A DNA stretch of 64,000 nt, from NCBI RefSeq assembly GCF_001684955.1, contig NZ_MAYF01000356.1, forward strand, positions 18,406-82,405, read 5' to 3'. This document shows, in pieces, positions 1 to 10,049 of this stretch (its first letter is position 1; every line of letters starts with the position of its first letter). Below the pieces are notes generated by a model. That model worked only from the letters and a program-made list of their open reading frames with translations. It did no database searches and was not told the origin of the DNA. Position numbers and translations under genes: made by a program. The DNA comes from Chryseobacterium contaminans. GTDB lineage: Bacteria > Bacteroidota > Bacteroidia > Flavobacteriales > Weeksellaceae.

Positions 1-138
1 TGTCTCATCTCTTGAACAATCATCCACAACAATAACTTCATAATTATCTATTCCAATACTTTGATCTTCTAAATGTTGAAGACACTTATGAAGTGTATCT
101 ACTCGGTTATAGGTTGGAACGATGACGGATATGAACAT
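1..138 (-). CDS. Glycosyltransferase family 2, N-terminal part only
   Basis: Only the first 46 codons lie in the window; the gene continues past base 1. The translation opens with a beta strand and the typical GT2 nucleotide-binding start (ISVIVPTYNR), followed about 30 residues later by VIVVDDCSRDE, the acidic loop that binds the UDP-sugar in GT-A fold enzymes. It is the last visible gene of the glycan operon and probably adds one sugar to the repeat unit on the cytoplasmic face of the membrane. The acceptor and donor cannot be told from this fragment. Confidence 0.88.
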   Translation of the reverse strand, partial: MFISVIVPTYNRVDTLHKCLQHLEDQSIGIDNYEVIVVDDCSRDET

Positions 139-202
139 AATTCTATATAATTTTTATTCTTATTTAATGTTTTTAATTCTCTTCTCTTTAAATTAAAGTG
201 GG

Positions 203-1342
203 CTATTTTAAGATTTGTTCTTCCCCATTTTTAATTTTCTGTACAAAAGTATCTAAATTATTAGTATTAATCTTTTTATTATTGATATTTATATTTTGAA
301 AACCTATTTGTATATTTGATTTTGTGCTATAACTATTTCTTATCGGAAATTTATTATTAAATAACTGAATATTTCTAATACTAATTGCTCCTTTTAAAGG
401 CTCTAAAAATTTGTTATATCCTCTATCTACATAAAAATCAATACCTTTATTCGAGTAGTAATCTTTAAAGCGATTAATATCTATTTTTACACGATCCAAC
501 TTATTTCCTTGTAAGTTATCTAACGCAAAAATAAGTCCGCTGTCCGCGTTATTATATGTAATAATATTCTCTAAAAATATATTTTTGATAAAATCATCTG
601 GTTTATTAGGTTCAATATCAATACCTGATTGAGGAATAGTCCCATTAGTGTTAGCAATAAGACTATTTTTTACAAATATGTTTTCTCCTGCTACAATTGA
701 TATGCCGTTTCTCCTATTATTATCAATTACTGCAAAATTAATTTCAATTTTTTCTGAAGGGTTGTTTAGATTCCCAATATAGATGCCATCTCCCCACATT
801 TTGGAAATAATAGGATTATATATTTTTATATTTTTACTATTACGAATAAAAAAACCCATTCCCCACTCTCCTTTATCTCCTTGGTGCCTATCTCTATCTC
901 CTACTAAATTTGCAAAATATACCTTAACATTTTCCACACCTTCCATATAGATCATTCCATATAATTCTTCACTATTTGGCTGTAATAATAGTTTAGAATT
1001 CTCCTGGAATAATACTTCAGAGTTAGACGATAATCTTAACCCACCGAAATCAATCATCACCGGAAAATCAGGAAGAATAATTTTTTTATTATTATCAATT
1101 CCTTTTTGTAAATATTTAGTATAGTTTACATCTCCTTTTTTAGAAAAATTCTTTGGCAAATAATCTGTAAGATCCTTAGCTTTTATAAATAATGAGGATC
1201 TTACCTTTCTAATTTCAGCCTTCTTATCAATTGCTGGAAGAAGCCACTCATCAATTTTCTTATACAGAAACTGAGCAAAAATATTAAATGGCAATACGAT
1301 GAAAAGAAAAAAAATAATTTTGTAATTGATGCTACTTTTCAT
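203..1342 (-). CDS. Secreted right-handed beta-helix protein in the glycan locus
   Basis: A 379-residue protein with an N-terminal hydrophobic signal segment (about residues 8-24, ending near FAQ). The body is rich in short Ile/Asn/Val strands ending in Asn turns (for example NSKNIKIYNPIISK, GNLNNPSEKIEINFAVIDNN), as in pectate-lyase-like parallel beta-helix proteins. Such folds include polysaccharide lyases, epimerases and phage-type depolymerases. Its start is one base after the stop of the upstream GT4 gene, so it is part of the glycan operon. A role in cleaving, trimming or modifying the polymer in the periplasm is inferred from fold and position. No catalytic residues can be assigned. 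Confidence 0.7.
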   Translation of the reverse strand: MKSSINYKIIFFLFIVLPFNIFAQFLYKKIDEWLLPAIDKKAEIRKVRSSLFIKAKDLTDYLPKNFSKKGDVNYTKYLQKGIDNNKKIILPDFPVMIDFGGLRLSSNSEVLFQENSKLLLQPNSEELYGMIYMEGVENVKVYFANLVGDRDRHQGDKGEWGMGFFIRNSKNIKIYNPIISKMWGDGIYIGNLNNPSEKIEINFAVIDNNRRNGISIVAGENIFVKNSLIANTNGTIPQSGIDIEPNKPDDFIKNIFLENIITYNNADSGLIFALDNLQGNKLDRVKIDINRFKDYYSNKGIDFYVDRGYNKFLEPLKGAISIRNIQLFNNKFPIRNSYSTKSNIQIGFQNININNKKINTNNLDTFVQKIKNGEEQILK

Positions 1343-1343
1343 A

Positions 1344-2459
1344 TTATTTTTTGTGAAGGTTATTTAAATATCTATGTACATCCATTGCATGTGAATACTT
1401 TCTTGTTTCTAGCAAATTACTTACCGTTTTGGTAGCTTCTTTTGCAAGCAGGCTAAATTGATCATAATTATCAAAAATCCTTTTTAAAGATGAAACAATA
1501 GATTCTGAAGATTTCGGCTCGATTTTTAAACAGTTTTCTCCATCTTTCATTAAGGATGGTATCCCACCTACAAATGTTGTAATGATAGGTGTTCCATATA
1601 TCATTGCTTCATATAAGGTTCTTGGAAAGCCTTCATGATAAGAAGGTAATATATAGATGTCTGAATTTAAAAAGTAGTCTTTAATCTCTTGTGCATCGAA
1701 GGTGGCACCTTTAAAAGATACCATATCATTGATGTTTAAATCATCTGCTAATTTTTTCAATTCTTCAAAATATTCACCATCTCCAACCAAGTCTATATGA
1801 AGTTTATCTTGTAAATATTTTAATTCTGATACAGCATTAAGTAACTCTATAATTCCTTTATCATTAGTCATACGTCCCAAATAAAGAACTTTATAAAAAT
1901 CTTTTTTTGTGTATAATCTATTCTCTATGATATCTTTTTCTGTAAGCGTAATCATAGGTCTCATAGTGTAAGCTATTTTTTTTTCAACAATGGTATTGAT
2001 ATTATCTGTGAAATAATCAGCTACACAAAATGCAACAGCAGCCTTTTTATATATTAATGATGGGATTTTCCCTTGCATATCATCCACCCCCCTTACATAT
2101 AAGCCATATTTCCGCCCCAATATATTGCAAATAAAAGCTATGTATTTAAAAGCTGTAGGGTAGAAAATATACACAAAATCTGATTTCATGATCTCTGGAA
2201 TAACTCTCAGATAAAGAAGTATATAATTCAGAATCTTATTAGACCTTCTGTATAATCCTTTAACCTTCAAACCATTTCCATTGAGTTTATAGATATGAAT
2301 ATTATTTGGTTCATCCATGATTTGCCCATAGACTGTAATATCGGAACCTAGATTTTGTAATTCTTTTGCAAATTCACCTGTATTCTTTTCTACAGTAAAA
2401 TCATCATTTACTTTAGTAATTTCTGCGTTTGGGATAATTAATACCTTATGCTTTTTCAT
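1344..2459 (-). CDS. Glycosyltransferase family 4
   Basis: A 371-residue GT-B fold enzyme. The C-terminal half shows VLYLGRMTNDKGI (start of the donor-binding domain) and, near residue 280, EGFPRTLYEAM followed by GTPIITTFVGG, the E-x7-E donor site of GT4 enzymes. It transfers a sugar from an activated nucleotide to the growing lipid-linked repeat unit in the cytoplasm. Its start overlaps the stop of the preceding GT4 gene by four bases (ATGA type), which suggests translational coupling. Sugar specificity is unknown. Confidence 0.88.
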   Translation of the reverse strand: MKKHKVLIIPNAEITKVNDDFTVEKNTGEFAKELQNLGSDITVYGQIMDEPNNIHIYKLNGNGLKVKGLYRRSNKILNYILLYLRVIPEIMKSDFVYIFYPTAFKYIAFICNILGRKYGLYVRGVDDMQGKIPSLIYKKAAVAFCVADYFTDNINTIVEKKIAYTMRPMITLTEKDIIENRLYTKKDFYKVLYLGRMTNDKGIIELLNAVSELKYLQDKLHIDLVGDGEYFEELKKLADDLNINDMVSFKGATFDAQEIKDYFLNSDIYILPSYHEGFPRTLYEAMIYGTPIITTFVGGIPSLMKDGENCLKIEPKSSESIVSSLKRIFDNYDQFSLLAKEATKTVSNLLETRKYSHAMDVHRYLNNLHKK

Positions 2460-3610
2460 TTCTTAATTGAATTTAAAAATTCCAACAAACCATTAACATA
2501 GGTATCAGCATTAAACTTAACTTGAGCCGTTTCTATCGCATTTTTTCCTACAAGTATAGCATCTACGGGATTATCTTCAATAAAGATAATTTGGTCTGCC
2601 ATTCCATCTAAGTCTCCGACTTCACATAAAAATATATCATGTTTATCAGTAACATAATCTGAAATTTCTCCAGCATTAGTTGCCACTACCGGAACTCCAG
2701 AAAGCATATATTCACCTAATTTTGTAGGAAAACCTCCTGAAACATATTTTGTAGGCGTTGTTATTAAACATTCGGCTCCTGCAAGAATCGCAGGAACTTC
2801 TTGAATTGGTTTGCGCCCTAAAAAAAAGATATCATTCTCCAACTTATTTTCCTGGATATATTTTTCAATATTTAGGCATTCAGGAAAGTTTTGACACAAT
2901 GTTTTATAATCTCCAATCAGATAAAGTTTAAAAGATTTTTTTTGTGATTTATTTAAATATTTGTGAAATGTAATAACACTGTCTAATAATCCATCTCGAT
3001 TATGGGCTCCAAATGTAAGACTTACATATTTATCATGCCCTTTTCTAATTTCAACATGTTCAAATCTATTGGGATCAATTGTCATTGGAAGAAGAAATAC
3101 ATTTTTTGAAATTTTGGAATAAAAATCTTTTAATGTATTCGAAATAACTATAAAACCATCGAACAAGGATAAATTTATTCTCTCCATTAACTGTCTGAAT
3201 TGTGACATTTGGAAATACCCGTATGGATATTCAGTCTTATCAATTACGAATGGTATTGATGCTAACAGTGTAAATATTTTTACAAAGAAATTCGTAAGTA
3301 TATTATCATGATATGACAATACAACTTCCGCTTTTTTATTAAAAATAAATTTTTTAATATTATTTAGTCCAGAGAATCTAAAATATAGTTTATCTAAAAT
3401 ATTACCATAATAATATTTTTTTTCGGAAAGAAAAGAATAATGTACCCCTTCAAAAATACCATTCTCGGGACATTCTGTATGAGCAGGATATACCATTAAA
3501 ACATGAATGTCTATACCCCTTTTTGCCAAAGCTTTACAGTAGCTATGAATTCTTAAAGACGAAACATCCTGTATTGGAAAATAATATGAAGCAATCAATA
3601 TAATTTTCAT
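2456..3610 (-). CDS. Glycosyltransferase family 4
   Basis: A 384-residue GT-B glycosyltransferase. The N-terminal domain begins with the usual hydrophobic strand IILIASYYFPIQDVSSLR. The donor domain carries GGFPTKLGEYMLSGVPVVATNAGEI at about residue 290, in which the second glutamate of the GT4 motif is recognisable. It overlaps the upstream polymerase gene and the downstream GT4 gene by four bases each. It probably builds the same repeat unit as its neighbour, to which it is only distantly similar. Specificity is unknown. Confidence 0.87.
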   Translation of the reverse strand: MKIILIASYYFPIQDVSSLRIHSYCKALAKRGIDIHVLMVYPAHTECPENGIFEGVHYSFLSEKKYYYGNILDKLYFRFSGLNNIKKFIFNKKAEVVLSYHDNILTNFFVKIFTLLASIPFVIDKTEYPYGYFQMSQFRQLMERINLSLFDGFIVISNTLKDFYSKISKNVFLLPMTIDPNRFEHVEIRKGHDKYVSLTFGAHNRDGLLDSVITFHKYLNKSQKKSFKLYLIGDYKTLCQNFPECLNIEKYIQENKLENDIFFLGRKPIQEVPAILAGAECLITTPTKYVSGGFPTKLGEYMLSGVPVVATNAGEISDYVTDKHDIFLCEVGDLDGMADQIIFIEDNPVDAILVGKNAIETAQVKFNADTYVNGLLEFLNSIKK

Positions 3611-4662
3611 GGTGAACTATAAATAAGATTAGATTCAATTAACGGATAATAAGTTAATTTTAGAGTACTGAAAGCAAATTGGTACACTATAATAGAATAC
3701 ATACCAATTAAAATCAATCCAAGAATAACACGTAAATTTACTTTCTTATAATTATAGAATAAATACAATATAAGGAATAATTCTAAGGGAAATAATACCC
3801 GGAAGAATCTTCCGAAATCGGGAATAAAGAAATATAAGGGTATGTATATAAGGGTTATTATATTTATTTTCTGAAATAAAGTTATTATCCGGTTATTTTC
3901 AAGGGACAACTGGGTTTGTTGCTTTTGGGTAAAATGAATAAATAATAACAATGCAAATACAATGATTACATGACTTACAGCGGGGCCAATAGGACTATCA
4001 CCAGTTGCATAATACTTTATCTTACCTGCCAGGAGTTCACTATCAATCAATGATATGAACAATGTCATTGATGTAGCTAACACTAAAACAATTCCCAGTA
4101 TAATAAAAAAAAGAGTCTTAACACTCAGTTTTTTTCTTAAAACAAGTAAAAATGCAAAATAAAACACTCCTGTATTATGGAATGTAAGTGCTAATAACAA
4201 TAAAGTTAAAGATTTTATTATTAAGTATTTAGGGTTTTTATATAAAACTGCTAAGAATACAAAAAATAGTACATTAGCCATATAGTTACGCATAAAAACG
4301 TAATCCATGATAAAAATAACAAAATATAAAATAGCAAATAATGCTGGATAAGGAGACATACTTGTAAAGTACATAACTAGTCCCAAGATTACAAAAGAAT
4401 ACAAAATCATAAAATCTTGAAAGTCAAATCCCAAACTATAAATCCAATTATTAAATATTTTGTATCCTATCTCAACATTGACTGTATCAAGTCCAAATTT
4501 CCCTATAGAATTATATATATATTCATATTGAAAATAATCTCCATTCCAGCTATTCCAGCCCCAAAGCTGCCACATAAACAGGAAAACACACCCCGCAACT
4601 ATTCTAGATTTAGGGAAAATAATGCATAATAATAAAAGGAAAATAAAAACTGCAAAAATCAT
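3607..4662 (-). CDS. EpsG-family polysaccharide polymerase (Wzy-like)
   Basis: A 351-residue integral membrane protein with roughly ten hydrophobic segments. The early part reads GWNSWNGDYFQYEYIYN, matching the D-x-x-x-Y region near the first periplasmic loop of EpsG/Wzy proteins, and FHNTGVFYFAFLL gives the conserved H-x-G found in the middle of EpsG family members. It would join flipped repeat units on the periplasmic side of the inner membrane. It overlaps the flippase gene upstream and the GT4 gene downstream by four bases, placing it inside the Wzx/Wzy core. Confidence 0.8.
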   Translation of the reverse strand: MIFAVFIFLLLLCIIFPKSRIVAGCVFLFMWQLWGWNSWNGDYFQYEYIYNSIGKFGLDTVNVEIGYKIFNNWIYSLGFDFQDFMILYSFVILGLVMYFTSMSPYPALFAILYFVIFIMDYVFMRNYMANVLFFVFLAVLYKNPKYLIIKSLTLLLLALTFHNTGVFYFAFLLVLRKKLSVKTLFFIILGIVLVLATSMTLFISLIDSELLAGKIKYYATGDSPIGPAVSHVIIVFALLLFIHFTQKQQTQLSLENNRIITLFQKINIITLIYIPLYFFIPDFGRFFRVLFPLELFLILYLFYNYKKVNLRVILGLILIGMYSIIVYQFAFSTLKLTYYPLIESNLIYSSP

Positions 4663-5915
4663 AATCCTTTAATTTCTTTTTTATAATAATATAAAATTAC
4701 CAATGCATACATTAAGCCCGATAAAATACGTGCAAATGCGGCTCCTTCACCTCCATATAAATAAATAAATAAAATATTTGCAATAAGTAAAGTAAGCCCA
4801 ACAAGAAATGATGCATTTCGTAATTCTTTCCCCTTTCCCTTTGCTAAAAGAAATCTATTAAAGAAATCTCCTATACCATAAAATACAAATCCTAAGGATA
4901 AATATTGTAGCATAATAACTAAATCAAGATACTCTTTCCCAAAAAAAATAGAGACTATTGGTTTGGCTGCAAATATAATAAATAACAAAAGAAATGTACT
5001 TAATCCAAAGGTAAGCAGTATCAATTTAGGTTGAATAATTGCACTTTGGGCAAAACTTTTAAATTGCGTTGTCGCAATGATATTGGGAATCATTGATAAA
5101 GGTGAAGCTAACAATGTAGCTAATGTATAGTATCCCACTTCAACATTATTGACCCCAAAATGACTGATTAATATTCCGGACAAACTACTACTTCCTGAAG
5201 CGATTAAAGCCCCAAAATAAATATCAAAACCAAACTGTTTATTTCCAACTAATACTTCGGAGAGCCTTCTTCTAAACTGTGTGAATGTAGGTTTAACCTT
5301 TATAAAAACATATATATAGGCAATAATAAAAGTAAGATAGTTAAGTAAGATGATACTGATAAGATCTATCTTTTTTAAATAAAAGAAAATGGCGGCTAAT
5401 ATAGCTGTTAAAAAAATTTTGGGAAGTAATCTTGACCACGATAAAAGACTAATTTTATTATCTCCGGGAAGATAGTTTTCATTTAATGTGGTCAATAAAT
5501 ACACCCATGAAAATGGAATGGAAATTAATAATACTTTAAATAAACTTCCTTTATCCATGTTTTCAGAAAAGAAAGCATATCCAATTACTGATATTGCCAT
5601 TACAACAAAAAGTATTGCAACAAAGAAACTTCCTACCAGATAATATCCTCTCGCTTTATTAGTATCATTAGTAATAGCTACCAAACGAGAAATAGTATAA
5701 AATATACCAAAATTGAAAATGATTTGGCAAAAGCTATAAATATTAAATAATAAGGCATAATCACCATATAACTCTTTCCCCAAAATTCGTGTCAAAAGAG
5801 AATTTGTGACAAACCCTAAAACAAGCCCTACTACAGTAGATACCAATAACCAAAAGGCTTGAATAATATTTTCATTTTTATACCCTTCACGAAGGAAGTA
5901 AATTAATTTCATCAT
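4659..5915 (-). CDS. Oligosaccharide flippase, Wzx/MATE-like
   Basis: A 418-residue protein with about twelve transmembrane segments. The N-terminal region has LVSTVVGLVLGFVTNSLLTRILGKELYGDYALLFN, split over the first helices and typical of the polysaccharide-transport/MVF superfamily (TRILGxExYGxY). It flips the undecaprenyl-linked repeat unit across the inner membrane for the downstream polymerase. Two adjacent Met codons can start it (residue 1 or 2). It follows the sugar dehydrogenase gene by 28 bases and is the first of four genes linked by 4-base overlaps. Confidence 0.88.
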   Translation of the reverse strand: MMKLIYFLREGYKNENIIQAFWLLVSTVVGLVLGFVTNSLLTRILGKELYGDYALLFNIYSFCQIIFNFGIFYTISRLVAITNDTNKARGYYLVGSFFVAILFVVMAISVIGYAFFSENMDKGSLFKVLLISIPFSWVYLLTTLNENYLPGDNKISLLSWSRLLPKIFLTAILAAIFFYLKKIDLISIILLNYLTFIIAYIYVFIKVKPTFTQFRRRLSEVLVGNKQFGFDIYFGALIASGSSSLSGILISHFGVNNVEVGYYTLATLLASPLSMIPNIIATTQFKSFAQSAIIQPKLILLTFGLSTFLLLFIIFAAKPIVSIFFGKEYLDLVIMLQYLSLGFVFYGIGDFFNRFLLAKGKGKELRNASFLVGLTLLIANILFIYLYGGEGAAFARILSGLMYALVILYYYKKEIKGL

Positions 5916-5943
5916 TATAAACGGTCTACATTTTCAGAGATTT

Positions 5944-7233
5944 TTATAATCTGATTACATCGTCTTGATTCACAAAACCTTTTATATCATAAATGACTCC
6001 ACCATCAGCCAGGTATTTATCAAAATCAAAATCAGCAAATTCTTTATGAGCAACAGTTAGAACAATAGCATCAAATTTTTCTTCAGGGACTTCATTATGT
6101 ATAGACAAGCCATATTCATGTTCAACCTCAGAAGGATTTGCCCAAGGGTCATATGTGGTTACAGCTAATGAATAATCGGAAAGTCCTTTTATTACGTCTA
6201 CGGCTTTTGTATTACGAACATCCGGACAGTTTTCTTTAAAAGTAATTCCAAGATTTAAAACCTTACTTCCATTAACTTTAATATTTTTTTTGATCATTGC
6301 TTTAACGATCTGTGAAGCCACATATTCTCCCATTGAATCGTTAAGTCTTCTTCCAGCTAAAATTATTTCCGGATGGTAACCATGTTCCTGAGCTTTCTGT
6401 GCTAAATAATAAGGGTCTACCCCAATGCAATGCCCTCCAACCAGTCCTGGTTTGAAAGGTAAAAAGTTCCACTTTGTAGACGCTGCAGCTAAAACCGCAT
6501 GAGTATCAATTTTTAGGATATTAAAAATCTTTGCTAATTCATTTACAAATGCAATGTTAATATCTCTTTGAGAATTTTCAATCACTTTAGCCGCTTCTGC
6601 TACTTTAATAGTAGGAGCTAAGTGTGTACCAGCAGTAATAACAGATTTGTAGAGATTATCCACAACTTGTCCTATTTCAGGGGTAGATCCTGAAGTTACT
6701 TTCAGAATTTTTTCTACTGTATGCTCTTTGTCTCCCGGATTGATTCTTTCTGGAGAATACCCAACATAAAAATCTTCATTAAAAACTAATCCAGATATTT
6801 TTTCCAAAACAGGAACACATTCTTCCTCTGTAACACCAGGATATACTGTAGACTCATAGATCACAATATCTCCTGATGAAAGTACTTTCCCTACCGTTTC
6901 AGAAGATTTATAAAGTGGAGTTAAGTCTGGTCTATTATTCTTATCAACCGGAGTAGGCACAGTAACTATATAGATGTTTGCCTGTTTAATATCTTCAATA
7001 TTATTAGAACAGAATAAACCGTTTGTGGCTGTGTCAAAAGGGCTTTTATCAATCAATACAGACTGTAAAACTTCATCTGGAACTTCTAATGTACTATCCT
7101 TACCTTCATTTAACTCCCTAATTCGTTGTTCATTGATATCAAAACCAACAACAGGAAATTTAGTCGCAAATAAACGCGCTAAAGGTAGTCCCACATATCC
7201 TAATCCAATAATGGCAATTTTAAAACTTTTCAT
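5944..7233 (-). CDS. Nucleotide sugar 6-dehydrogenase (UDP-HexNAc to UDP-HexNAcA; WbpO/TviB type)
   Basis: A 429-residue NAD-dependent enzyme with an N-terminal Rossmann motif (IIGLGYVG, residues 8-15), the central dehydrogenase domain, and the catalytic cysteine in GGHCIGVDPYYL (Cys269). The N-terminal sequence resembles WbpO/TviB more than UDP-glucose dehydrogenase: the acid-rich FDINEQRI and the DSTLEV segment are typical of that group. It oxidises C6 of a UDP-N-acetylhexosamine to the uronic acid. Together with the WbpP-like 4-epimerase at 9084-10049 it would make UDP-GalNAcA. The start lies two bases after the acyltransferase stop. Confidence 0.88.
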   Translation of the reverse strand: MKSFKIAIIGLGYVGLPLARLFATKFPVVGFDINEQRIRELNEGKDSTLEVPDEVLQSVLIDKSPFDTATNGLFCSNNIEDIKQANIYIVTVPTPVDKNNRPDLTPLYKSSETVGKVLSSGDIVIYESTVYPGVTEEECVPVLEKISGLVFNEDFYVGYSPERINPGDKEHTVEKILKVTSGSTPEIGQVVDNLYKSVITAGTHLAPTIKVAEAAKVIENSQRDINIAFVNELAKIFNILKIDTHAVLAAASTKWNFLPFKPGLVGGHCIGVDPYYLAQKAQEHGYHPEIILAGRRLNDSMGEYVASQIVKAMIKKNIKVNGSKVLNLGITFKENCPDVRNTKAVDVIKGLSDYSLAVTTYDPWANPSEVEHEYGLSIHNEVPEEKFDAIVLTVAHKEFADFDFDKYLADGGVIYDIKGFVNQDDVIRL

Positions 7234-7235
7234 TA

Positions 7236-9074
7236 TTAATGTCTTTGTAAAATTTTGTTAATACTATTCATAAATTCTTCATCAAATTCTTTTGAAACTA
7301 CTTCAGTCCCATATAAATTCAAATGACCTTTATCATAGTACATTAATGTATCTTTATTAAATGGTATATCTTTCAATTTTTCTTTAAAATCTATACTTAC
7401 TATATGTACATTCTTATATTGTTCTAAAACTTTCTGAATTCTTGCAGGCAGTTTTTTATATTCAACAGTATATTTATATTCAGAATTATCTTTCTTTATA
7501 AAATCTCTGTTCATCCGTATTGGATTCTTATCTGGAGTAGGATAATCTGGTAAGATAACAACAGTCTGTGAAGCATCAAGACTTTTTAAAAACTGATTTA
7601 AAGCATTGGGTAAGGAGGATTGGTCATCAAACCAAACTGAGCAAATAAAAATAATTTTGGCTTTCTTAATTTCATCATTCGTTTTTGTCACAATATTGGA
7701 ATACTGAATAAATAGATCCTTGTTAGAAAAGTCTTTCTGATTTATTCCTGGAATATTCGGATATCTATCATTTGTTATTGTTCTAAAATTAAATGAATTA
7801 ATAAGTCCTAAATTGTGTAAAATATTTTTGTAAACTAATGCATGGCTATCACCTATTAACAAAATTGAATCTGACTTTTTTGATAAATCCCCAAAACTTT
7901 CCACCTTTTCAAATGAATTTGAGTGAGATTTAAGACCAAAAGTAGGTCGAGAATATTTATCTGGTATTGTATAAAAATAAGTATTCAATTTAGGTAATAA
8001 TGTTGCAACCATTCCAAGAATGATAACCAATACACTAAGTAGAGTAAAAAATTTCTTATTATTCGTTCGTCTAAAATAACTTTCTATTGTAAAATATGTC
8101 AGTAGAGATAAAAGGTAAGTCAAAATTATAATTAAAATAATTTCAAGTCCACTAAACTCATAAGCAACATTATAATAACGCCACAATGCCATTACTGCCC
8201 AATGCCATAAATAAATGGAATATGATAATTCTCCAATATGTACAGCAACTCTATTACTGAAAATTTTGCGATTAATAAAACTACTTTTATTGATCAGTAA
8301 AAAGCTGGTAGCCAAACAAGGAATAATCACCAAATATCCAGGATAGTCAGATTTTTCAGAAAACAAACAAGCACAAATAAGAATTACAACAAAGCTAATA
8401 GTTGATAAATAATTAAGAGCAGATGCACCAACTTTCTTAATAGTATCCTGCTTTACAGCAAACAAAGCACCTATACAAAATTCAGGAATTCTTGCCGCCA
8501 AAGAAAAATACATTTTACTTTTAAGATCTAAAAAATAAGTTCCCCAGACTGAATATCCTAAAAAACCAATAATAATAATTGTTAGTACTATCGGCAGCCA
8601 TTTTTTATTGATAAAATACAGTAATAATGGTAATAAAAAATAAAACTGCATTTCAATAGAAAGAGTCCAAGTATGAAGAAAAGGATTCTCTATGCTTGAC
8701 GCCCCAAAATAAGTATCCAGCGTAGAAAAATATATATTAGATGCAAAAATTGCAGACCAAAATGCATTCATCCTAAGCTGCAAAATGTCAGAAGGGAGAT
8801 AAATGAGTACAGCTGCAGTTAAAATTACAGTTAAAACGATATAATATACAGGTACAATACGTTTAAGACGGCCAATATAAAAATCTATAAATCGGAAGCT
8901 TTTTTTTTCAACTTTTTTTAAAATAATTCCGGAAATTAAATAGCCTGAAATCACAAAGAAAATATCTACTCCCAGAAAACCTCCAGGTAGTACCGAAGAA
9001 GAAATATGGAAAATAAATACAAGAAAAACAGCTAAAGCCCTTAGCCCTTGAATGTCTGCTCTAAAATCATTCAT
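7236..9074 (-). CDS. Acyltransferase 3 with C-terminal SGNH domain (OafA/YrhL type)
   Basis: A 612-residue two-domain protein. The first ~370 residues are ten or so membrane helices beginning with DIQGLRALAVFLVFIFH, the acyltransferase-3 signature with its conserved histidine, and include the FFVISGYLISG motif. The last ~230 residues form a soluble SGNH-like domain with ILLIGDSHA (serine nucleophile and histidine) and DKGHLNLYG (the Asp-x-x-His catalytic pair). Such proteins O-acetylate extracellular polysaccharides using acyl donors from the cytoplasm. It sits between the two nucleotide-sugar genes, so the likely substrate is the glycan made by this locus. Confidence 0.88.
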   Translation of the reverse strand: MNDFRADIQGLRALAVFLVFIFHISSSVLPGGFLGVDIFFVISGYLISGIILKKVEKKSFRFIDFYIGRLKRIVPVYYIVLTVILTAAVLIYLPSDILQLRMNAFWSAIFASNIYFSTLDTYFGASSIENPFLHTWTLSIEMQFYFLLPLLLYFINKKWLPIVLTIIIIGFLGYSVWGTYFLDLKSKMYFSLAARIPEFCIGALFAVKQDTIKKVGASALNYLSTISFVVILICACLFSEKSDYPGYLVIIPCLATSFLLINKSSFINRKIFSNRVAVHIGELSYSIYLWHWAVMALWRYYNVAYEFSGLEIILIIILTYLLSLLTYFTIESYFRRTNNKKFFTLLSVLVIILGMVATLLPKLNTYFYTIPDKYSRPTFGLKSHSNSFEKVESFGDLSKKSDSILLIGDSHALVYKNILHNLGLINSFNFRTITNDRYPNIPGINQKDFSNKDLFIQYSNIVTKTNDEIKKAKIIFICSVWFDDQSSLPNALNQFLKSLDASQTVVILPDYPTPDKNPIRMNRDFIKKDNSEYKYTVEYKKLPARIQKVLEQYKNVHIVSIDFKEKLKDIPFNKDTLMYYDKGHLNLYGTEVVSKEFDEEFMNSINKILQRH

Positions 9075-9083
9075 ATAAATTTA

Positions 9084-10049
9084 TTACAAATTCTCCCAAT
9101 ACCACTTTACGGCTTCCTCTAATCCTTTTTCAAGAGTATGGCTTGGAGAATAACCTAGTAATGTTTTAGCTTTTTCTATTGAAGCCAATGAATGAGGAAT
9201 ATCACCTAATCTGTTTGGTCCATATTCTATTTCAATATCAGCTATTTTTGCATCGTAGTTACTTAACAGTCTTTTCAAGCACAATACCAAATCATTTAAG
9301 GTAGTACGCTCTCCAACAGCTGTATTATAAACTGTATTGACCGCGTGTGGATTGTCCGTTAACATTGCTAATTCATTCATTTGAATAACATTATCAATAT
9401 ACGTGAAGTCTCTCGAATAATCTCCTGTTCCGTTAATTCGTGGTGAATCACCATTCATAAATTGTTTAACAAATAACGGGATTACTGCTGCATATACTCC
9501 ATGAGGGTCTTGTCTTCTTCCAAAAACATTAAAATAACGAAGACCAATACATTCTATCCCATATGTTTTACTAAAAACATCAGCATATAATTCATTTACA
9601 TATTTTGTTATAGCATAAGGAGATAAAGGACGACCAATTACCTCTTCTACTTTTGGTAAAGCTTTCGAATCTCCGTAAGTAGAAGATGAAGCAGCATATA
9701 TAAATCTTTTAACTTTTGCATCCCTTGCAGCTACTAGCATATTTAAAAAACCTGAAATATTAACTTCGTTAGAAGTTTGAGGGTCTTTAATAGATCTGGG
9801 TACTGATCCTAAAGCAGCTTCATGAAGTACATAATCCACTCCTTGTACAGCTTGTATACAAGTTTCAAAATTACGAATATCTCCTTCAATTAATGTATAA
9901 TTTGGATTACCTAAAAAGGGCTCTACATTATGTCTATGTCCAGTTGCAAAGTTATCAAGGCAGATAACCTTATATCCTTTTCCTAAGAAATATTCTGTAA
10001 GATTAGAACCTATAAATCCAGCACCTCCTGTAATTAGAATCTTTTTCAT
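9084..10049 (-). CDS. UDP-GlcNAc C4 epimerase, WbpP/TviC-like (SDR family)
   Basis: A 321-residue extended SDR enzyme. It has the NAD-binding TGGAGFIGS at residues 7-15, catalytic Tyr145 and Lys149 in SPYAITKY, and an upstream serine cluster SSSTYG. The segment SVPRSIKDP near residue 82 and the PHGVYAAVIP loop are typical of WbpP/TviC, which interconvert UDP-GlcNAc and UDP-GalNAc or their uronic acids. The gene abuts the autokinase gene with no gap. It pairs functionally with the 6-dehydrogenase encoded two genes downstream. Confidence 0.86.
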   Translation of the reverse strand: MKKILITGGAGFIGSNLTEYFLGKGYKVICLDNFATGHRHNVEPFLGNPNYTLIEGDIRNFETCIQAVQGVDYVLHEAALGSVPRSIKDPQTSNEVNISGFLNMLVAARDAKVKRFIYAASSSTYGDSKALPKVEEVIGRPLSPYAITKYVNELYADVFSKTYGIECIGLRYFNVFGRRQDPHGVYAAVIPLFVKQFMNGDSPRINGTGDYSRDFTYIDNVIQMNELAMLTDNPHAVNTVYNTAVGERTTLNDLVLCLKRLLSNYDAKIADIEIEYGPNRLGDIPHSLASIEKAKTLLGYSPSHTLEKGLEEAVKWYWENL

